Origin: Natrinema hispanicum
GTDB taxonomy: Archaea > Halobacteriota > Halobacteria > Halobacteriales > Natrialbaceae
Assembly (NCBI RefSeq): GCF_004217335.1
Contig: NZ_SHMP01000006.1
Coordinates: 186,001 to 250,000 of the forward strand
Length of the DNA: 64,000 bases
Reading direction: 5' to 3'
Part shown: piece by piece, positions 9,283 through 18,561 of the stretch
How the letters are laid out: every line of letters begins with the position of its first letter
Position numbering within the stretch: position 1 is the stretch's first letter
The notes under the pieces: generated by a model
Told to the model about the DNA's origin: nothing
Seen by the model: the letters and a program-made list of their open reading frames with translations, nothing else
The model's database searches: none
Program-made: the position numbers and the translations under genes

Positions 9283-10479
9283 TCACGCCGTGGGGACTAC
9301 ACACTCGAGGGGCTCCATCTCGAAAAACGCCGTTTCGTACCCCTGATGGCGGACCAGTTGCGGCGGGGACTCGACTGTGATCGTCACCGAATCGCCCGGC
9401 TGGATATCCGTGAGTGAGTGCCCGTAATGGAAGCCGAGTTCACCGTCGAGCGTCCCGACGTGGCGCTGTCGGTCGACGACCGTCGAGCCGTCGCGGTCGA
9501 CAGTGGCCTGCAACGACATGTTCGAAAGTGGCACCCGGTTGTACGGTGTCCGCGGCGAGACGAGCAGATACCTGTCGTCGCCGTCGGCCAGTCGCGAGCC
9601 CGACTCGAGCAGCGAGACCACGAACACCGCGTCGCCGCTTCGTGGCAGGCCATCCCGTTGTTCGGGGTCGGCCTCACGTAACAGGGTGCCGGGATACGCA
9701 TCGGCAGATGGAAGTACGGAGTACGGTATCTCGGAGTGCCTCCCACTATCTCCGTCACCACCGTGTGTCATCGGCTCGAGCGCGCCGCGTTCGCCCCACC
9801 GTTCCCGTTCGAGCAGTTCGATCCCGTCGACGACGGCTTCTCGGAACGCCGAGTCGTACGTAAACTCGAACGTTGCGGTCGCGCCGTCGTCGAACCGTCC
9901 CGCGAGCGCGCCGGTTCGCCGCGTCGTAACCGGTGGCAGATCGACACGCACGGTGTAGGTGCCGTCGGCCGGCAGCGTGACGTTGTCGCCAAAGTGGAGT
10001 CCCATCTCCTGGGAGAGCATCGGCCACAGCGACAGGCGTCGCTGCCAACCGTCGTCGCCCTCGAGCGTGGCCTGCGGACTGATATCGACCGGAAGCACAT
10101 GTCCCGTCACGGCGTCCCAGACGACGAGCATCAGGTGGACGCCGCGACCGGCTTCCGGTTCGACGAGCTGGCGCTCGGTTCCAGTGACGAGCCAGAACGG
10201 ATGCGGGTACGTGACCATCGGTGCCAGTCTGTAGTCACCGGCGGCGACTGGCTCGAGCATCCGCATCGATTTCCGGTGCCCGGGGAGATACACGGCGTCC
10301 GGCGGGTCCTCGAGCATCGGGATCGGCGCGGTTCCCGTAACGTTCCCGCCGCTTCCGGCCCCACTATCGCTTTCACTTTCGTTCCGATCGTCGGTACCAT
10401 CCTCCGGAGCCCCACAGCCTGCGAGGGAAATTGCAGCCGGAAGCGGGGCCGTCCGATGGAGGAACTTCCGTCGGTTCAT
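9283..10479 (-). CDS. Tat lipoprotein, Tp34/iron-transport-like domains
   Basis: The ATG at 10479 gives MNRRKFLHRTAPLPAAISLAGC, a twin-arginine signal (RRKF) ending in a lipobox with Cys22. The mature 376-residue protein would be anchored outside the membrane. After a low-complexity S/E/G linker, residues of the form MGLHFGDNVTLPADGTYTVR resemble the Cu/Fe-binding P19/Tp34 family. A second similar piece (GFHYGHSLTDIQPGDSVT) occurs near the C-terminus, so two related domains are likely. I recall haloarchaeal proteins of this kind being annotated DUF7350 or iron transport. The function is not established. It sits inside the men cluster, between menB and menA. Confidence 0.7.
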   Translation of the reverse strand: MNRRKFLHRTAPLPAAISLAGCGAPEDGTDDRNESESDSGAGSGGNVTGTAPIPMLEDPPDAVYLPGHRKSMRMLEPVAAGDYRLAPMVTYPHPFWLVTGTERQLVEPEAGRGVHLMLVVWDAVTGHVLPVDISPQATLEGDDGWQRRLSLWPMLSQEMGLHFGDNVTLPADGTYTVRVDLPPVTTRRTGALAGRFDDGATATFEFTYDSAFREAVVDGIELLERERWGERGALEPMTHGGDGDSGRHSEIPYSVLPSADAYPGTLLREADPEQRDGLPRSGDAVFVVSLLESGSRLADGDDRYLLVSPRTPYNRVPLSNMSLQATVDRDGSTVVDRQRHVGTLDGELGFHYGHSLTDIQPGDSVTITVESPPQLVRHQGYETAFFEMEPLECVVPTA

Positions 10480-10629
10480 CAGTGGTGGACTCGAGTCGTG
10501 TCGCCGTCGACGTCCCGGTTCATACTGCTGGACAGAACGACGTGAAGCCGGTCGCACGTATGCGGCCGTCACCTATGGGGACGGCCGCGAATTCCCGACC
10601 GGCTTCGTATTGACTTCTGTCCAGTAGTA

Positions 10630-11565
10630 TCAGTAGTGCCACGGGAACTCGTCGAACTCCGGCTCGCGCCCCTCGACGAACGCGTCGCGGCCTTCCTTTG
10701 CCTCGTCGGTCATGTAGCCCAGCCGCGTCGCCTCGCCGGCGAAGACCTGCTGGCCGATCATCCCGTCGTCGGTCATGTTGAAGGCGTACTTGAGCATCCG
10801 CATCGCCGTCGGGCTCTTCGAATTGATCCGGCGGCCCCACTCGAGGGCGGTCTCCTCTAATTCCTCGTGGGGGACGACCTCGTTGACCATCCCCATCTCT
10901 TCGGCTTCGTCGGCGGAGTAGGTCTTCCCGAGGAAGAACACCTCGCGGGCCTTCTTTTGGCCGATCTGTTTGGCGAGATACGCCGACCCGAAGCCGGCGT
11001 CGTAGCTGGCCACGTCGGGGTCGGTCTGGAGGAACTTCGCGTGCTCTTCGCTTGCGAGGGTCAGATCACAGACGACGTGCAGCGAGTGACCGCCGCCGAC
11101 GGCCCAGCCCGGCACCACGCAGACGACGACCTTCGGAATGTGACGGATCAGGCGTTGAACCTCGAGGATGTGCAGTCGACCCTGCTCCGAGGCCCGTTCC
11201 TCGTCGCCGTCGTACTGGTAGCCGTCCTCGCCGCGGATCGTCTGGTCGCCGCCCGAACAGAAGGCCCAGCCGCCGTCCTTCGATGAGGGGCCGTTCCCGG
11301 TCAGCAACACACAGCCGACGTCTGTCTGGCGTTTCGCGTGATCCAAGGCGTCGTAGAGCTCGTCGACCGTTCCGGGGCGAAAGGCGTTGCGAACGTCGGG
11401 CCGGTCGAACGCGATCCGTACCGTCCCGGAGTCGACCGCGCGGTGGTAGGTAATGTCTCTGAACTCGTCGTTCAGGTCCGTCGGCTCCCACTGCTCGGGA
11501 TCGAAGAGGTCCGAAACCATTTGCTCGAGTGTCATCGGCGACGCGTGAAATAGGTTCGCGTCCAC
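10630..11565 (-). CDS. menB: 1,4-Dihydroxy-2-naphthoyl-CoA synthase MenB
   Basis: This crotonase-family enzyme of up to 311 residues closes the second ring of the naphthoquinone. MenB-specific features are GGWAFCSGGDQTIRGEDGY (oxyanion-hole region), VPGWAVGGGHSLHVVCDLTLAS and the C-terminal REPEFDEFPWHY. Start choice is uncertain: ATGs at 11565, 11535 and 11520 are in frame, and the shortest gives MVSDLFDPEQWE, which looks most like the family. A TATA-like CTATTT lies about 30 bp before the shortest start. The IS4-type transposase gene ends about 200 bp upstream, so menB is cut off from menF-menD. Confidence 0.93.
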   Translation of the reverse strand: MDANLFHASPMTLEQMVSDLFDPEQWEPTDLNDEFRDITYHRAVDSGTVRIAFDRPDVRNAFRPGTVDELYDALDHAKRQTDVGCVLLTGNGPSSKDGGWAFCSGGDQTIRGEDGYQYDGDEERASEQGRLHILEVQRLIRHIPKVVVCVVPGWAVGGGHSLHVVCDLTLASEEHAKFLQTDPDVASYDAGFGSAYLAKQIGQKKAREVFFLGKTYSADEAEEMGMVNEVVPHEELEETALEWGRRINSKSPTAMRMLKYAFNMTDDGMIGQQVFAGEATRLGYMTDEAKEGRDAFVEGREPEFDEFPWHY

Positions 11566-11640
11566 GTTTCTGGGATGTAGAGCGTCTACAAACGAGCTTC
11601 GGAGGAACCAAATAAAATCCGAGTAGATATCTCTCGAATC

Positions 11641-11769
11641 CTATGTCGCAATCCTTGGTTCGCTAAGCAAGATGTGCTGAGCAGCGTTCAACACACGATT
11701 TAGGAGATAGAACGCGAGTCCTGCGGCTTGCCGCAGGCGAGCGACACCGAGTGCTTTCCGCTTAGCCAC
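11641..11769 (-). CDS. Possible small ORF overlapping the transposase stop
   Basis: A 42-codon frame starts at a GTG (11769) inside the last codons of the transposase gene, in another frame, and ends with TAG at 11641. The peptide begins VAKRKALGVARLRQAAGLAF and continues with YLLNRVLNAAQ; it is basic and amphipathic with coding-like composition. It could be a coupled accessory peptide, a frameshift extension of the transposase or a remnant. A 7-bp hairpin (CCTGCGG, loop, CCGCAGG at 11720-11737) lies within it. I do not recognise the peptide. Confidence 0.3.
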   Translation of the reverse strand: MAKRKALGVARLRQAAGLAFYLLNRVLNAAQHILLSEPRIAT

Positions 11770-13516
11770 CTTGTCGGAGAGATTGACTGACCGCCCGGAC
11801 GAATGTCCTGGCGGTCACGACCGGCGGCGACCTGATCTCGCGGTCTGTTCCGAGCTTCACCAAGTAATCGGTAAGCCTCCAGAGATTGTACAACAATGCT
11901 GCGAACGTGAAGCTGAACAACCGAACACGGTAGTCCTTCGAGGACGTCCTGGGAAGAAACGCTTTCACCGACTTGTACTGATTTTCGATATCCCAGCGTC
12001 GGCTGTAGCTGTTGGTGACGTGCATGATCTCCTTGGGAGCAACGTGATCACGGTTGGTCACGAACACGGCATAGCTTCCGTCAGCTTCCTCATCAGTCGC
12101 TGGTACGTACAGGAACTCTGCGGTGTGGTGGAGTTCGCCATTAATGGCGAACGGAACATCGTTCTTGACAGCGGCGTCAACTCCTTCTTTGCTCTTGATT
12201 TTCCCGATTGCCTCATAATCGTCTTCATACTTCGGCACTGGCGTCAGGTACACAAGCCCGCGGTCGTGAATCGTTGCGTACACCTCGTTACTGTAGAATC
12301 CCCGGTCTAGGAGCACTTCGTCGAGATCGACGTACTGCTGGGCTGTGTCCAGCAGTACGTCAACCACATCCGCCTTCGAATCGGCTGGCGCATCTTCTGG
12401 TTCCCACGCAGAGCGTTCCTTGACTGGCTCGATACCCAGGATGATTGGGACATCGTTCCCGACGATCGTGATCGTCGCGAACGTATACCCGTGCTTGATT
12501 TCACCGTCTTCTTTGTACCCGCTGACCATCGGCGGATACTCTGCTTTCGGGATTTTCTCGTCCTTGTCGATCCACGGCCAGACGTGGTAGGGAACGTGTG
12601 TGAAGTCGACGGCCGCCACGACGTGGCGGTCGTCGAAGGGATCCTCGTGACGAATCGTCTTGAGGATATTTTCGGTCGCCGCGTTGAACGAGGCCATCAC
12701 AGCCTCTCGATACAGCTCAGTGAACGCGACGATATCCTCAATCTGCAACTCCTGAACGGAGCGCGTTACTTCCTCGTCGGATGGCGTCGCAAACTGCTTG
12801 ATTACTCGGAGAAACGTCGAGTCGTCACAGATCTCGTTCTCTTCAAGGAACCACCCAGCTTCTCCCTCTGAATGAGCGCTCCCCTGCGTGAGGCACGCGT
12901 TGGAGAACAGATCAAGGATCTGTTCGTCCTCATAGACCCTGTTGTCGGCTCTATCGGAGTCGAACTCGGCGAAGCCGTGTCGGCGAGCGAGTTCGACGAC
13001 CTTACTCCCGTGCTCGCGCACGTGTGCGCGAGACACTGTCGAATCGGATTTATCGTCGTTCGCTTCCTTTTCATCCAGGTTAATTGGAATGAGTGCCTCC
13101 GAAATAACGTCGTGATCACGGGCTTCACGAGCTATTCCCTTCGCAGCGGCCTCAAGCGTGGTCTTTGTCTGCTCGCTGAATTGGTTCCAAGCGTATGAGA
13201 GATTCTGCTGAGTCGGCACCCTGTTCAAACCTAGCTGTTTCAGCAGTGCTGGACGGTTCTCAAGCCGATCTGCGACCTCGCTTTGGGCGAGGTCGTAGAT
13301 CGTCTGGTAGATGTAGACTCGTGCCATTGACTCGGTTCCGAACGAGACTTTGTGCTGTTGTCGAGTGTCTGTTAGTCCATCCACGGGAATCGAGACGTCT
13401 CCAAGTACACGCCAAAGATGATCAGCTGTTTCACAGACTTTCTTGGCGTGGATGACGATCGCCCCCGCCAAAGCGGGGGCATCGTCATCAACTGCAGGAG
13501 TGATGTTAGATGCCAT
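11762..13516 (-). mobile_element. IS4-family transposase gene (insertion sequence, ends not resolved)
   Basis: This 584-residue DDE transposase appears complete. The first Asp is in VAAVDFTHVPYH (around residue 305) and the second in EVLLDRGFYSNEVY. The C-terminal YSRRWDIENQYKSVK fits the IS4 YREK signature exactly (Y-x2-R-x3-E-x6-K), followed by RVRLFSFTFAALLYNLWRL. Such proteins cut and paste the element through a DNA hairpin. Terminal inverted repeats and target duplications could not be assigned with confidence. The element separates menB from menD in the same orientation as the men genes. A long hairpin lies in codons 9-21 of its own mRNA. Confidence 0.85.
13453..13491 (-). repeat. Long stem-loop at the 5' end of the transposase mRNA
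   Basis: The left arm is 18 bases (13453-13470) and the right arm 17 bases (13475-13491), around a CAAA loop on the + strand. Pairing is complete except for one extra base in the left arm, and the core is CGCCCCCGC with GCGGGGGC. It begins about 25 nt inside the transposase gene. Stem-loops near the start codon can limit transposase translation, and that is the suggested role. Confidence 0.6.
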
Positions 13517-13621
13517 TAACAGTCAGTCCAGATACTGAAACCGAAGGAGAGACTCCCCATTAGGGCACCTCATTTGGACCTACGCCGAACGGTTATTTAC
13601 GCGCCAAGAGCTACTTGGAGT

Positions 13622-13969
13622 ATGGCTCAAGATGGATCCCTTGTTGAATCGCTTCCAGACCGCCCACTCAAGGATACTGAGCGTGACTCACTCGAACGAC
13701 ACGAGAGCATCCAGTCAATAATGCCTCAGACGACGAAATTTGATCCGGAACACGGGATGGTTATGGACACCGCGATGTTCATTGGCTACGACTGGGTGAC
13801 AGCCGTGACCTACGAAGCAGGTCACGGCTGGAGGATTATCTACGAGAGCGGTATGGAAGATAACATCCTCTCAGATGGGTTTCTGCGAAGCGAAGAACTC
13901 TACGAAGAGCATCCGATTCAGCAAGGAATGGACGCTATGAGCGCTGTTGCCTCGGAAGACGAAGAATAG
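13622..13969 (+). CDS. Hypothetical small acidic protein
   Basis: This 115-residue soluble protein begins MAQDGSLVESLPDRPL. The ATG at 13622 is preferred because GGAG precedes it by a few bases; an in-frame ATG at 13574 would reach into the insertion-element side. There are no transmembrane segments, Cys pairs or recognised motifs. The C-terminal third is acidic (ASEDEE). A T-rich run (TTTCTTTTTC) follows the stop and may terminate transcription. It lies between the transposase gene and the convergent menD gene, on the opposite strand, so it may have arrived with the insertion. I do not recognise the family. Confidence 0.6.
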   Translation: MAQDGSLVESLPDRPLKDTERDSLERHESIQSIMPQTTKFDPEHGMVMDTAMFIGYDWVTAVTYEAGHGWRIIYESGMEDNILSDGFLRSEELYEEHPIQQGMDAMSAVASEDEE

Positions 13970-14231
13970 TTTCTTTTTCAAACAGCTTCTCTGAGGACGA
14001 TCGTAACGGGTGTCAGCTGTATGGTGGTTTGTAGAATTTGAGATCCCGAAGTTGTGTCGCGTCGCGACCCTCCGAATTTTGTATCGCATATATTGGTTCA
14101 TCTGTTAGAAGCAGACCAAGTCAGGTGCTACCATATATCGTGGCAAGGACACACCAATCGCAGATGTGAGCAACGAGAGCCGACTCGAGCGATCGACAGA
14201 CGATTGCAGGACTGCGGAGAAATCTTCGCGT

Positions 14232-16067
14232 TCAGTTCGACCCGTCGACGATGTTCTCGACGGCGCTCGTCACGCGTTCGTCGAGCGCTTCGCGCCGTCG
14301 ATGGCTCGCTTCGGACTCGAACTCGACAGCGAGAACCTGCGTCCCCGGTGTCTCGAGTGAGTCGTGATAGGCAGCCGAGAAGTCAACGGGCGCGACGCGT
14401 TCGAACTCGAGCCCATACATATCGCCAAGCGCCTCGAACTCGAGGCCGTGGGGCGTCTTGAACTGGTCCGTAAACGGCGGTTCGAACTCCTCGATGGGCA
14501 GCTTGTGGAAGATACCGCCACCGTCGTTGTCCAGTAACACGATCGTCGCGTCCACGTCACAGCGCTCGACCGCGAGCAGCCCGTTCGAGTCGTGGTAGAA
14601 GGCCAGGTCGCCGGTCACCAACACCAGCGGATCGTCGGTCGCGCTGCCGGCTCCGAGTGCCGTGCTCGCGATACCGTCGATGCCGCTCGCACCGCGGTTC
14701 GCGAGCACCGTCAAGTCGGCCGCCCGCGGCCGACCAAAGCGGTCCGCGTCCCGGATCGGCATACTGTTCGAAACGAACACCGTGGCCGGGTCCGGCGCGT
14801 TCGCGATCGCCGATGCGAGGATTGCGCCCTCGAAGGGCTCAGACTCGAGCGCGGCCGCGGCCAGCGCATCGTCGCGGATGTCCCAGTGGCGGCGTTCAGC
14901 CGCGTCGAACCGGGCGCGCCACGCGTCGTCAGCCGAGCCGGGTGTGGCCGGCTCGGCGGGCTCGCGCTCGTCGAGTGCTTCGAGCACTCCCTCGACCACA
15001 GTCCCGGGCTCGGCAGCTAAGAGATCGGTCGCAGTGAACGTCGCTTCACGCCACGCGCCCGCGGGATCGATCAAGAACTGTCGTGCATCGGCGCCCCGAA
15101 GCCAGTGGCGAAGCCGTTTCGACGTCGGAGACGCGCCAAACCGGAGGACGACATCCGGTGCTGGCAGTGCATCGATGTAGGCATCATAGCCACCGTAGAT
15201 CGTCTGCAGTGCATCGCTGTCTCTATCCGGTCGTTCGACGTGTGGGCCGTATCGCAGTCCCGAGAGTGGATCCGCAAGGAGCGGCGCGCTGAGCAGGTCT
15301 GCGAGGTCAGTGACCGCACCGGGATCGAGAGAGCTGAGAGCGGTCGGATCGGCAGGCCCCGCGACGAGCAGCGGCCGGTCGGCCGCCTCGAGCGCCTGTA
15401 GCAGCTTCTGATATTTGTCGTTCGTGAGCGTCTGCGTCCCGTCCGTCGTCTCGACGAACGGGCCGTCTCGTCCCACTGCTGCCAGCGTGTCGGCGAACGA
15501 GTCGGGGACGTCGCCGGGAACGTCGATCGGCTCGAGAGGCTTGCGGAACGGGCAATTGCAATGAACGGGGCCAGGCGAGACACCGGTCGTCTCCGCAAGC
15601 GCACGCGCGGCGGTCGTCCGGAGGCTCCGAACTTTCCGCTCGTCGGCTTCGGGTTCGGGCAACTCGGTGTACCACCGAACCGCATCGCCGTAGAGTTTGA
15701 CCTGATCGACGGTCTGATTCGCGCCGCTGTCGCGCAACTCAGGCGGGCGGTCGGCAGTGAGCACGAGCAGCGGAACGCGGGCCTGATCGGCCTCCATCAC
15801 GGCGGGATGGAAGTTCGCGGCTGCCGTCCCGGAGGTACAGACCAGTGCCGTCGGCTCGCCAGTGCGGCGAGCGCGACCGAGCGCGAAATAGGCCGCCGAG
15901 CGCTCGTCTAAGTGCGAGTAGACGTGGATATCCGGGTGGTCAGCGAACGCGACCGTCAGCGGCGTCGACCGGCTGCCGGGGGCGATACAGACGGCCTCGA
16001 GGCCGCCCTTGGCGAGTTCGTCGGCGAGGACGCGACCCCAGAGGGTCGCACGGTTCGGTGCAGTCAT
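14232..16067 (-). CDS. menD: SEPHCHC synthase MenD
   Basis: This 611-residue thiamine-diphosphate enzyme adds 2-oxoglutarate to isochorismate, the first committed menaquinone step. The N-terminal CIAPGSRSTPLTVAFADH and the activating Glu in HLDERSAAYFALG are present, as is the ThDP/Mg motif VTGDLAFYHDSNGLL with NDGGGIFHKLP downstream. The length agrees with haloarchaeal MenD. The ATG at 16067 follows the menF stop by 6 bp, so the two are co-transcribed. Downstream, transcription would now run into the convergent hypothetical gene and the insertion element rather than menB. Confidence 0.93.
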   Translation of the reverse strand: MTAPNRATLWGRVLADELAKGGLEAVCIAPGSRSTPLTVAFADHPDIHVYSHLDERSAAYFALGRARRTGEPTALVCTSGTAAANFHPAVMEADQARVPLLVLTADRPPELRDSGANQTVDQVKLYGDAVRWYTELPEPEADERKVRSLRTTAARALAETTGVSPGPVHCNCPFRKPLEPIDVPGDVPDSFADTLAAVGRDGPFVETTDGTQTLTNDKYQKLLQALEAADRPLLVAGPADPTALSSLDPGAVTDLADLLSAPLLADPLSGLRYGPHVERPDRDSDALQTIYGGYDAYIDALPAPDVVLRFGASPTSKRLRHWLRGADARQFLIDPAGAWREATFTATDLLAAEPGTVVEGVLEALDEREPAEPATPGSADDAWRARFDAAERRHWDIRDDALAAAALESEPFEGAILASAIANAPDPATVFVSNSMPIRDADRFGRPRAADLTVLANRGASGIDGIASTALGAGSATDDPLVLVTGDLAFYHDSNGLLAVERCDVDATIVLLDNDGGGIFHKLPIEEFEPPFTDQFKTPHGLEFEALGDMYGLEFERVAPVDFSAAYHDSLETPGTQVLAVEFESEASHRRREALDERVTSAVENIVDGSN

Positions 16068-16073
16068 TGGATA

Positions 16074-17423
16074 CTACCGCAGTTCGTCGAGAATCGGGCG
16101 GAACTTCAGCTGGACTTCGTCCCACTCCTCGTCGGGGTCGCTGTCGGCGACGATTCCGTTGCCCGCAAACAGCGTCACCGTCTCGTCGGCCGCGACGCCC
16201 GACCGGAGCCCGACCGCGAACTCGCCATCACCGGCGGCGTCGAACCAGCCAACCGGCGCGGCATACCAGCCACGGTCGAACGGTTCCGTGTCGCGGATCG
16301 TCTCCCAAGCTGCATCGGGTGGGACGCCGCCGACTGCGGGCGTCGGATGCAACGCCTCGACGAGTTCGAGAACGTGGTGCTCGCCCTCGAGCGTGGCCTC
16401 GATCGGCGTCCGCAGATGCTGAATGGTCGCCAGCCGGCGGATCGTCTGTTCGCTAACGGTGAGGTCGCGTGCGAGCGGCGCGAGTTGCTCGCGGATCGCG
16501 TCGACGACGAGGCCGTGTTCGCGTTGGAACTTCGGATCGTCGCGCATCCGGTCGACGTGTGCCTCGTCTTCGGCCGGCGTTTCGCCGCGGGGAACCGACC
16601 CGGCAAGCGCTTCCGTCTCGACGCACGCGCCGCGTTTCGAGACCAGTCGCTCCGGTGGCGCGCCGAAAAACGTGCCACCGATATCGTGGTCGACCAGGAA
16701 GCCATAACAGTTCGGATACCGACGGCGCAGCCGCTCGAGCGTCGCCGGGACATCGATCGGTTCCTCGAGATCGACCGACAGCGACTGTGCGAGGACGACT
16801 TTCATCAGCTGACCGTCAGCAATTCGCTCGAGGGCGGTGTCGACCTGTTCGGTCCAGGCCGTCTGCGAGGTCGTCCGCCGCGTCGCAGCGACGCCGGGCG
16901 TCGCGTCGGCTGGTCGCGTCGCCGGCTGGTTCATCAAGCGATCGTGCCAGCGCTCGAGGCGGTCGTCGACCGTCTCATCGTGTTCTCCAACGGCGGTCAG
17001 CCACGTCCCGTCGTCAGTTCGGGTTACGAACAACTGTGGAACGACGAACGAGGCCGCGTCGAAGCCGGTCCAGGGCGGGCCGGCCTCGTGGCCGTCGTGA
17101 AAGGAAAAGCCGCCGAACGCCCGCGGTCGCGCGTGTTCGGGGCCATCGTGTGCGAGTCCGTCGAAGGCACGGCTCGCCTGTGTTCGAATCCGATCGAATC
17201 GGTCGGTGCCGGTAGCGGTAAAGCGGGCGGCAACGCCACGACCGACGATTTCGAGTCCGTCAGGTGTGGCCCACTGAATTCTCGACGCGGTTTCATCCTC
17301 GAGCACCGCACCGAACGCGGCGGTCTCGAGTTCGCGACTCCGGCTGACGAGGTCGACGGCGTTGTCAACCGACTCGGCCTCCCCCGTTAGTCGACCTTCA
17401 CCCGACGATCGGTCCATCGACAC
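16074..17423 (-). CDS. menF: Isochorismate synthase MenF
   Basis: This chorismate-binding enzyme of 449 residues isomerises chorismate to isochorismate. Family landmarks are the base Lys in DGQLMKVVLAQS, YGFLVDHDIGGTFFGAPPERLV, EALAGSVPRGETPAEDE, HLRTPIEATL, LHPTPAVGGVP and AGNGIVADSDPDEEWDE (the last carries Mg-binding Glu residues). The genomic link with menD supports isochorismate synthase over anthranilate or salicylate synthase. ATGs at 17423 and 17417 are both possible. It is the first gene of the men cluster, and the next gene on the strand upstream is an unrelated oxidoreductase. Confidence 0.92.
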   Translation of the reverse strand: MSMDRSSGEGRLTGEAESVDNAVDLVSRSRELETAAFGAVLEDETASRIQWATPDGLEIVGRGVAARFTATGTDRFDRIRTQASRAFDGLAHDGPEHARPRAFGGFSFHDGHEAGPPWTGFDAASFVVPQLFVTRTDDGTWLTAVGEHDETVDDRLERWHDRLMNQPATRPADATPGVAATRRTTSQTAWTEQVDTALERIADGQLMKVVLAQSLSVDLEEPIDVPATLERLRRRYPNCYGFLVDHDIGGTFFGAPPERLVSKRGACVETEALAGSVPRGETPAEDEAHVDRMRDDPKFQREHGLVVDAIREQLAPLARDLTVSEQTIRRLATIQHLRTPIEATLEGEHHVLELVEALHPTPAVGGVPPDAAWETIRDTEPFDRGWYAAPVGWFDAAGDGEFAVGLRSGVAADETVTLFAGNGIVADSDPDEEWDEVQLKFRPILDELR

Positions 17424-17478
17424 AACCTCAGGACCGGCCCGCCTTCAGCCTAACTATTCGCTGACCTGGTGTATACGT

Positions 17479-18075
17479 CTAGCTGTACCGTTCTTCCTGC
17501 CACGGATCTGCGGTCCGCGAGTAGCCGCGTCGCTCCCAGTAGCCACGCTCCGGTTCGGTGAGGAACTCGATACCGTCGACCCATTTCGCGCCCTTGTAGG
17601 CGTACTTGTGCGGTGTCACTACCCGAAGTGGGCCACCGTGGTCTGCGGGTAGTTCGTCGCCGTCGAACGCCCACGTAAACAGGACCTCCTCACGCATGCA
17701 GTCCTCGAGGGGCAGATCCGTGGTGTAGTTGTCCAGCGCGGAAAACAGCACGTGGACGGTATCGTCGTGAACGCCGGCCCGTTCGGCGATCTCGGGAAAC
17801 GGAACGCCGGTAAACTCGCAGTCGAACTTGCTCCAGCCGGTCACGCAGTGAAAGTCCTGGCGCTGAGTTACGCTCGGCAGCGATCGGAACTCCTCCCACG
17901 AGAAAGACAGTTCCTCCTCGACCGCCCCGGTGACGGTAAACTCCCACGTCTCGGGGTCCCAGTCGGGCGTCGCGCTCTTCGAGAGAACGGGGAACGCGTC
18001 CGTCTCACGCTGTCCCGGCGGCAGTCGCTCGTCGCCAAACTCTCGATACAAGTCCGTTACGTCCGTCGCATCCAT
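17479..18075 (-). CDS. Sulfite-oxidase-like molybdopterin oxidoreductase
   Basis: This 198-residue protein is an oxidoreductase molybdopterin-binding domain (PF00174) with little else. The Cys that ligates molybdenum is in DFHCVTGWSKFDCEFTGVPF (around residue 87). VTPHKYAYKGAKWVDGIEFL and ERGYWERRGYS near the end are typical of the YedY/MsrP-type fold. No Tat signal is visible, so it is probably cytoplasmic. The start is set at the ATG at 18075 (MDATDVTDLYREFGDERLPP), because the 46-residue extension upstream has a Cys-rich, unconserved look. The electron partner and substrate are unknown. Confidence 0.85.
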   Translation of the reverse strand: MDATDVTDLYREFGDERLPPGQRETDAFPVLSKSATPDWDPETWEFTVTGAVEEELSFSWEEFRSLPSVTQRQDFHCVTGWSKFDCEFTGVPFPEIAERAGVHDDTVHVLFSALDNYTTDLPLEDCMREEVLFTWAFDGDELPADHGGPLRVVTPHKYAYKGAKWVDGIEFLTEPERGYWERRGYSRTADPWQEERYS

Positions 18076-18261
18076 ACACGTGGCTTCGTGCCGATCGACG
18101 TAGGTGTGACGCCATCGCCCGCCACCCTTCGAGAAACGCCGAATTTGGCAGCAAGCACAGGGGCAGAAACGAATTGAAACGGTCTCGAGACGACCACAAG
18201 CGGCAGTTTCCATTGAAACCCTCGCTACGCCTTAGTATGATCTCCCCGAGGCTATCGATGC

Positions 18262-18561
18262 ATGGCGAGCAGACAACAACTCACGGAGCAGGACGTCACC
18301 GAGAAGCAACCGGAAGCGATCAGTGACGAGGCGATGGGCCCCGCAGTCCTCGCATCGGCGGCGTCGGTCGGACTCTCGCTGTACTACTACTTCATTCGCG
18401 GCGATCGCCAGCTCGGGACGTTCGTCGGTCTCTGGCCGCCGACGATCCTCGCGTTCGCGAGTTACTTCAACCAGCGAAAGATGCGCCGCCAACTCGAGAC
18501 GCTGACCCAGCCGGGGACGAAGCTGCGAGAGGCGTTCGACTCGATGATGGGCAACCGATAA
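18262..18561 (+). CDS. Small two-helix membrane protein
   Basis: This 99-residue protein starts MASRQQLTEQ. It has a polar N-terminus (about 24 residues), two hydrophobic segments (GPAVLASAASVGLSLYYYF and LGTFVGLWPPTILAFASYF) and a basic amphipathic C-terminal tail (NQRKMRRQLETL). The tail is likely cytoplasmic. I recall similar proteins in haloarchaea annotated only as hypothetical. It is transcribed divergently from the molybdopterin protein with a 186-bp gap, and a ribbon-helix-helix gene follows 156 bp downstream. There is no indication of function. Confidence 0.7.
   Translation: MASRQQLTEQDVTEKQPEAISDEAMGPAVLASAASVGLSLYYYFIRGDRQLGTFVGLWPPTILAFASYFNQRKMRRQLETLTQPGTKLREAFDSMMGNR

Noticed and set aside
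11641-13560. Terminal inverted repeats of the IS element
   Set aside because: TCCTTGGTT at 11652-11660 and AACCGAAGGA at 13539-13548 pair only imperfectly (one gap), and no target duplication was found, so I do not mark the ends.
15912-17390. 492-codon open frame on the + strand
   Set aside because: It is antisense to menF and part of menD, with an Arg-rich shadow composition. menF has all chorismate-enzyme motifs.
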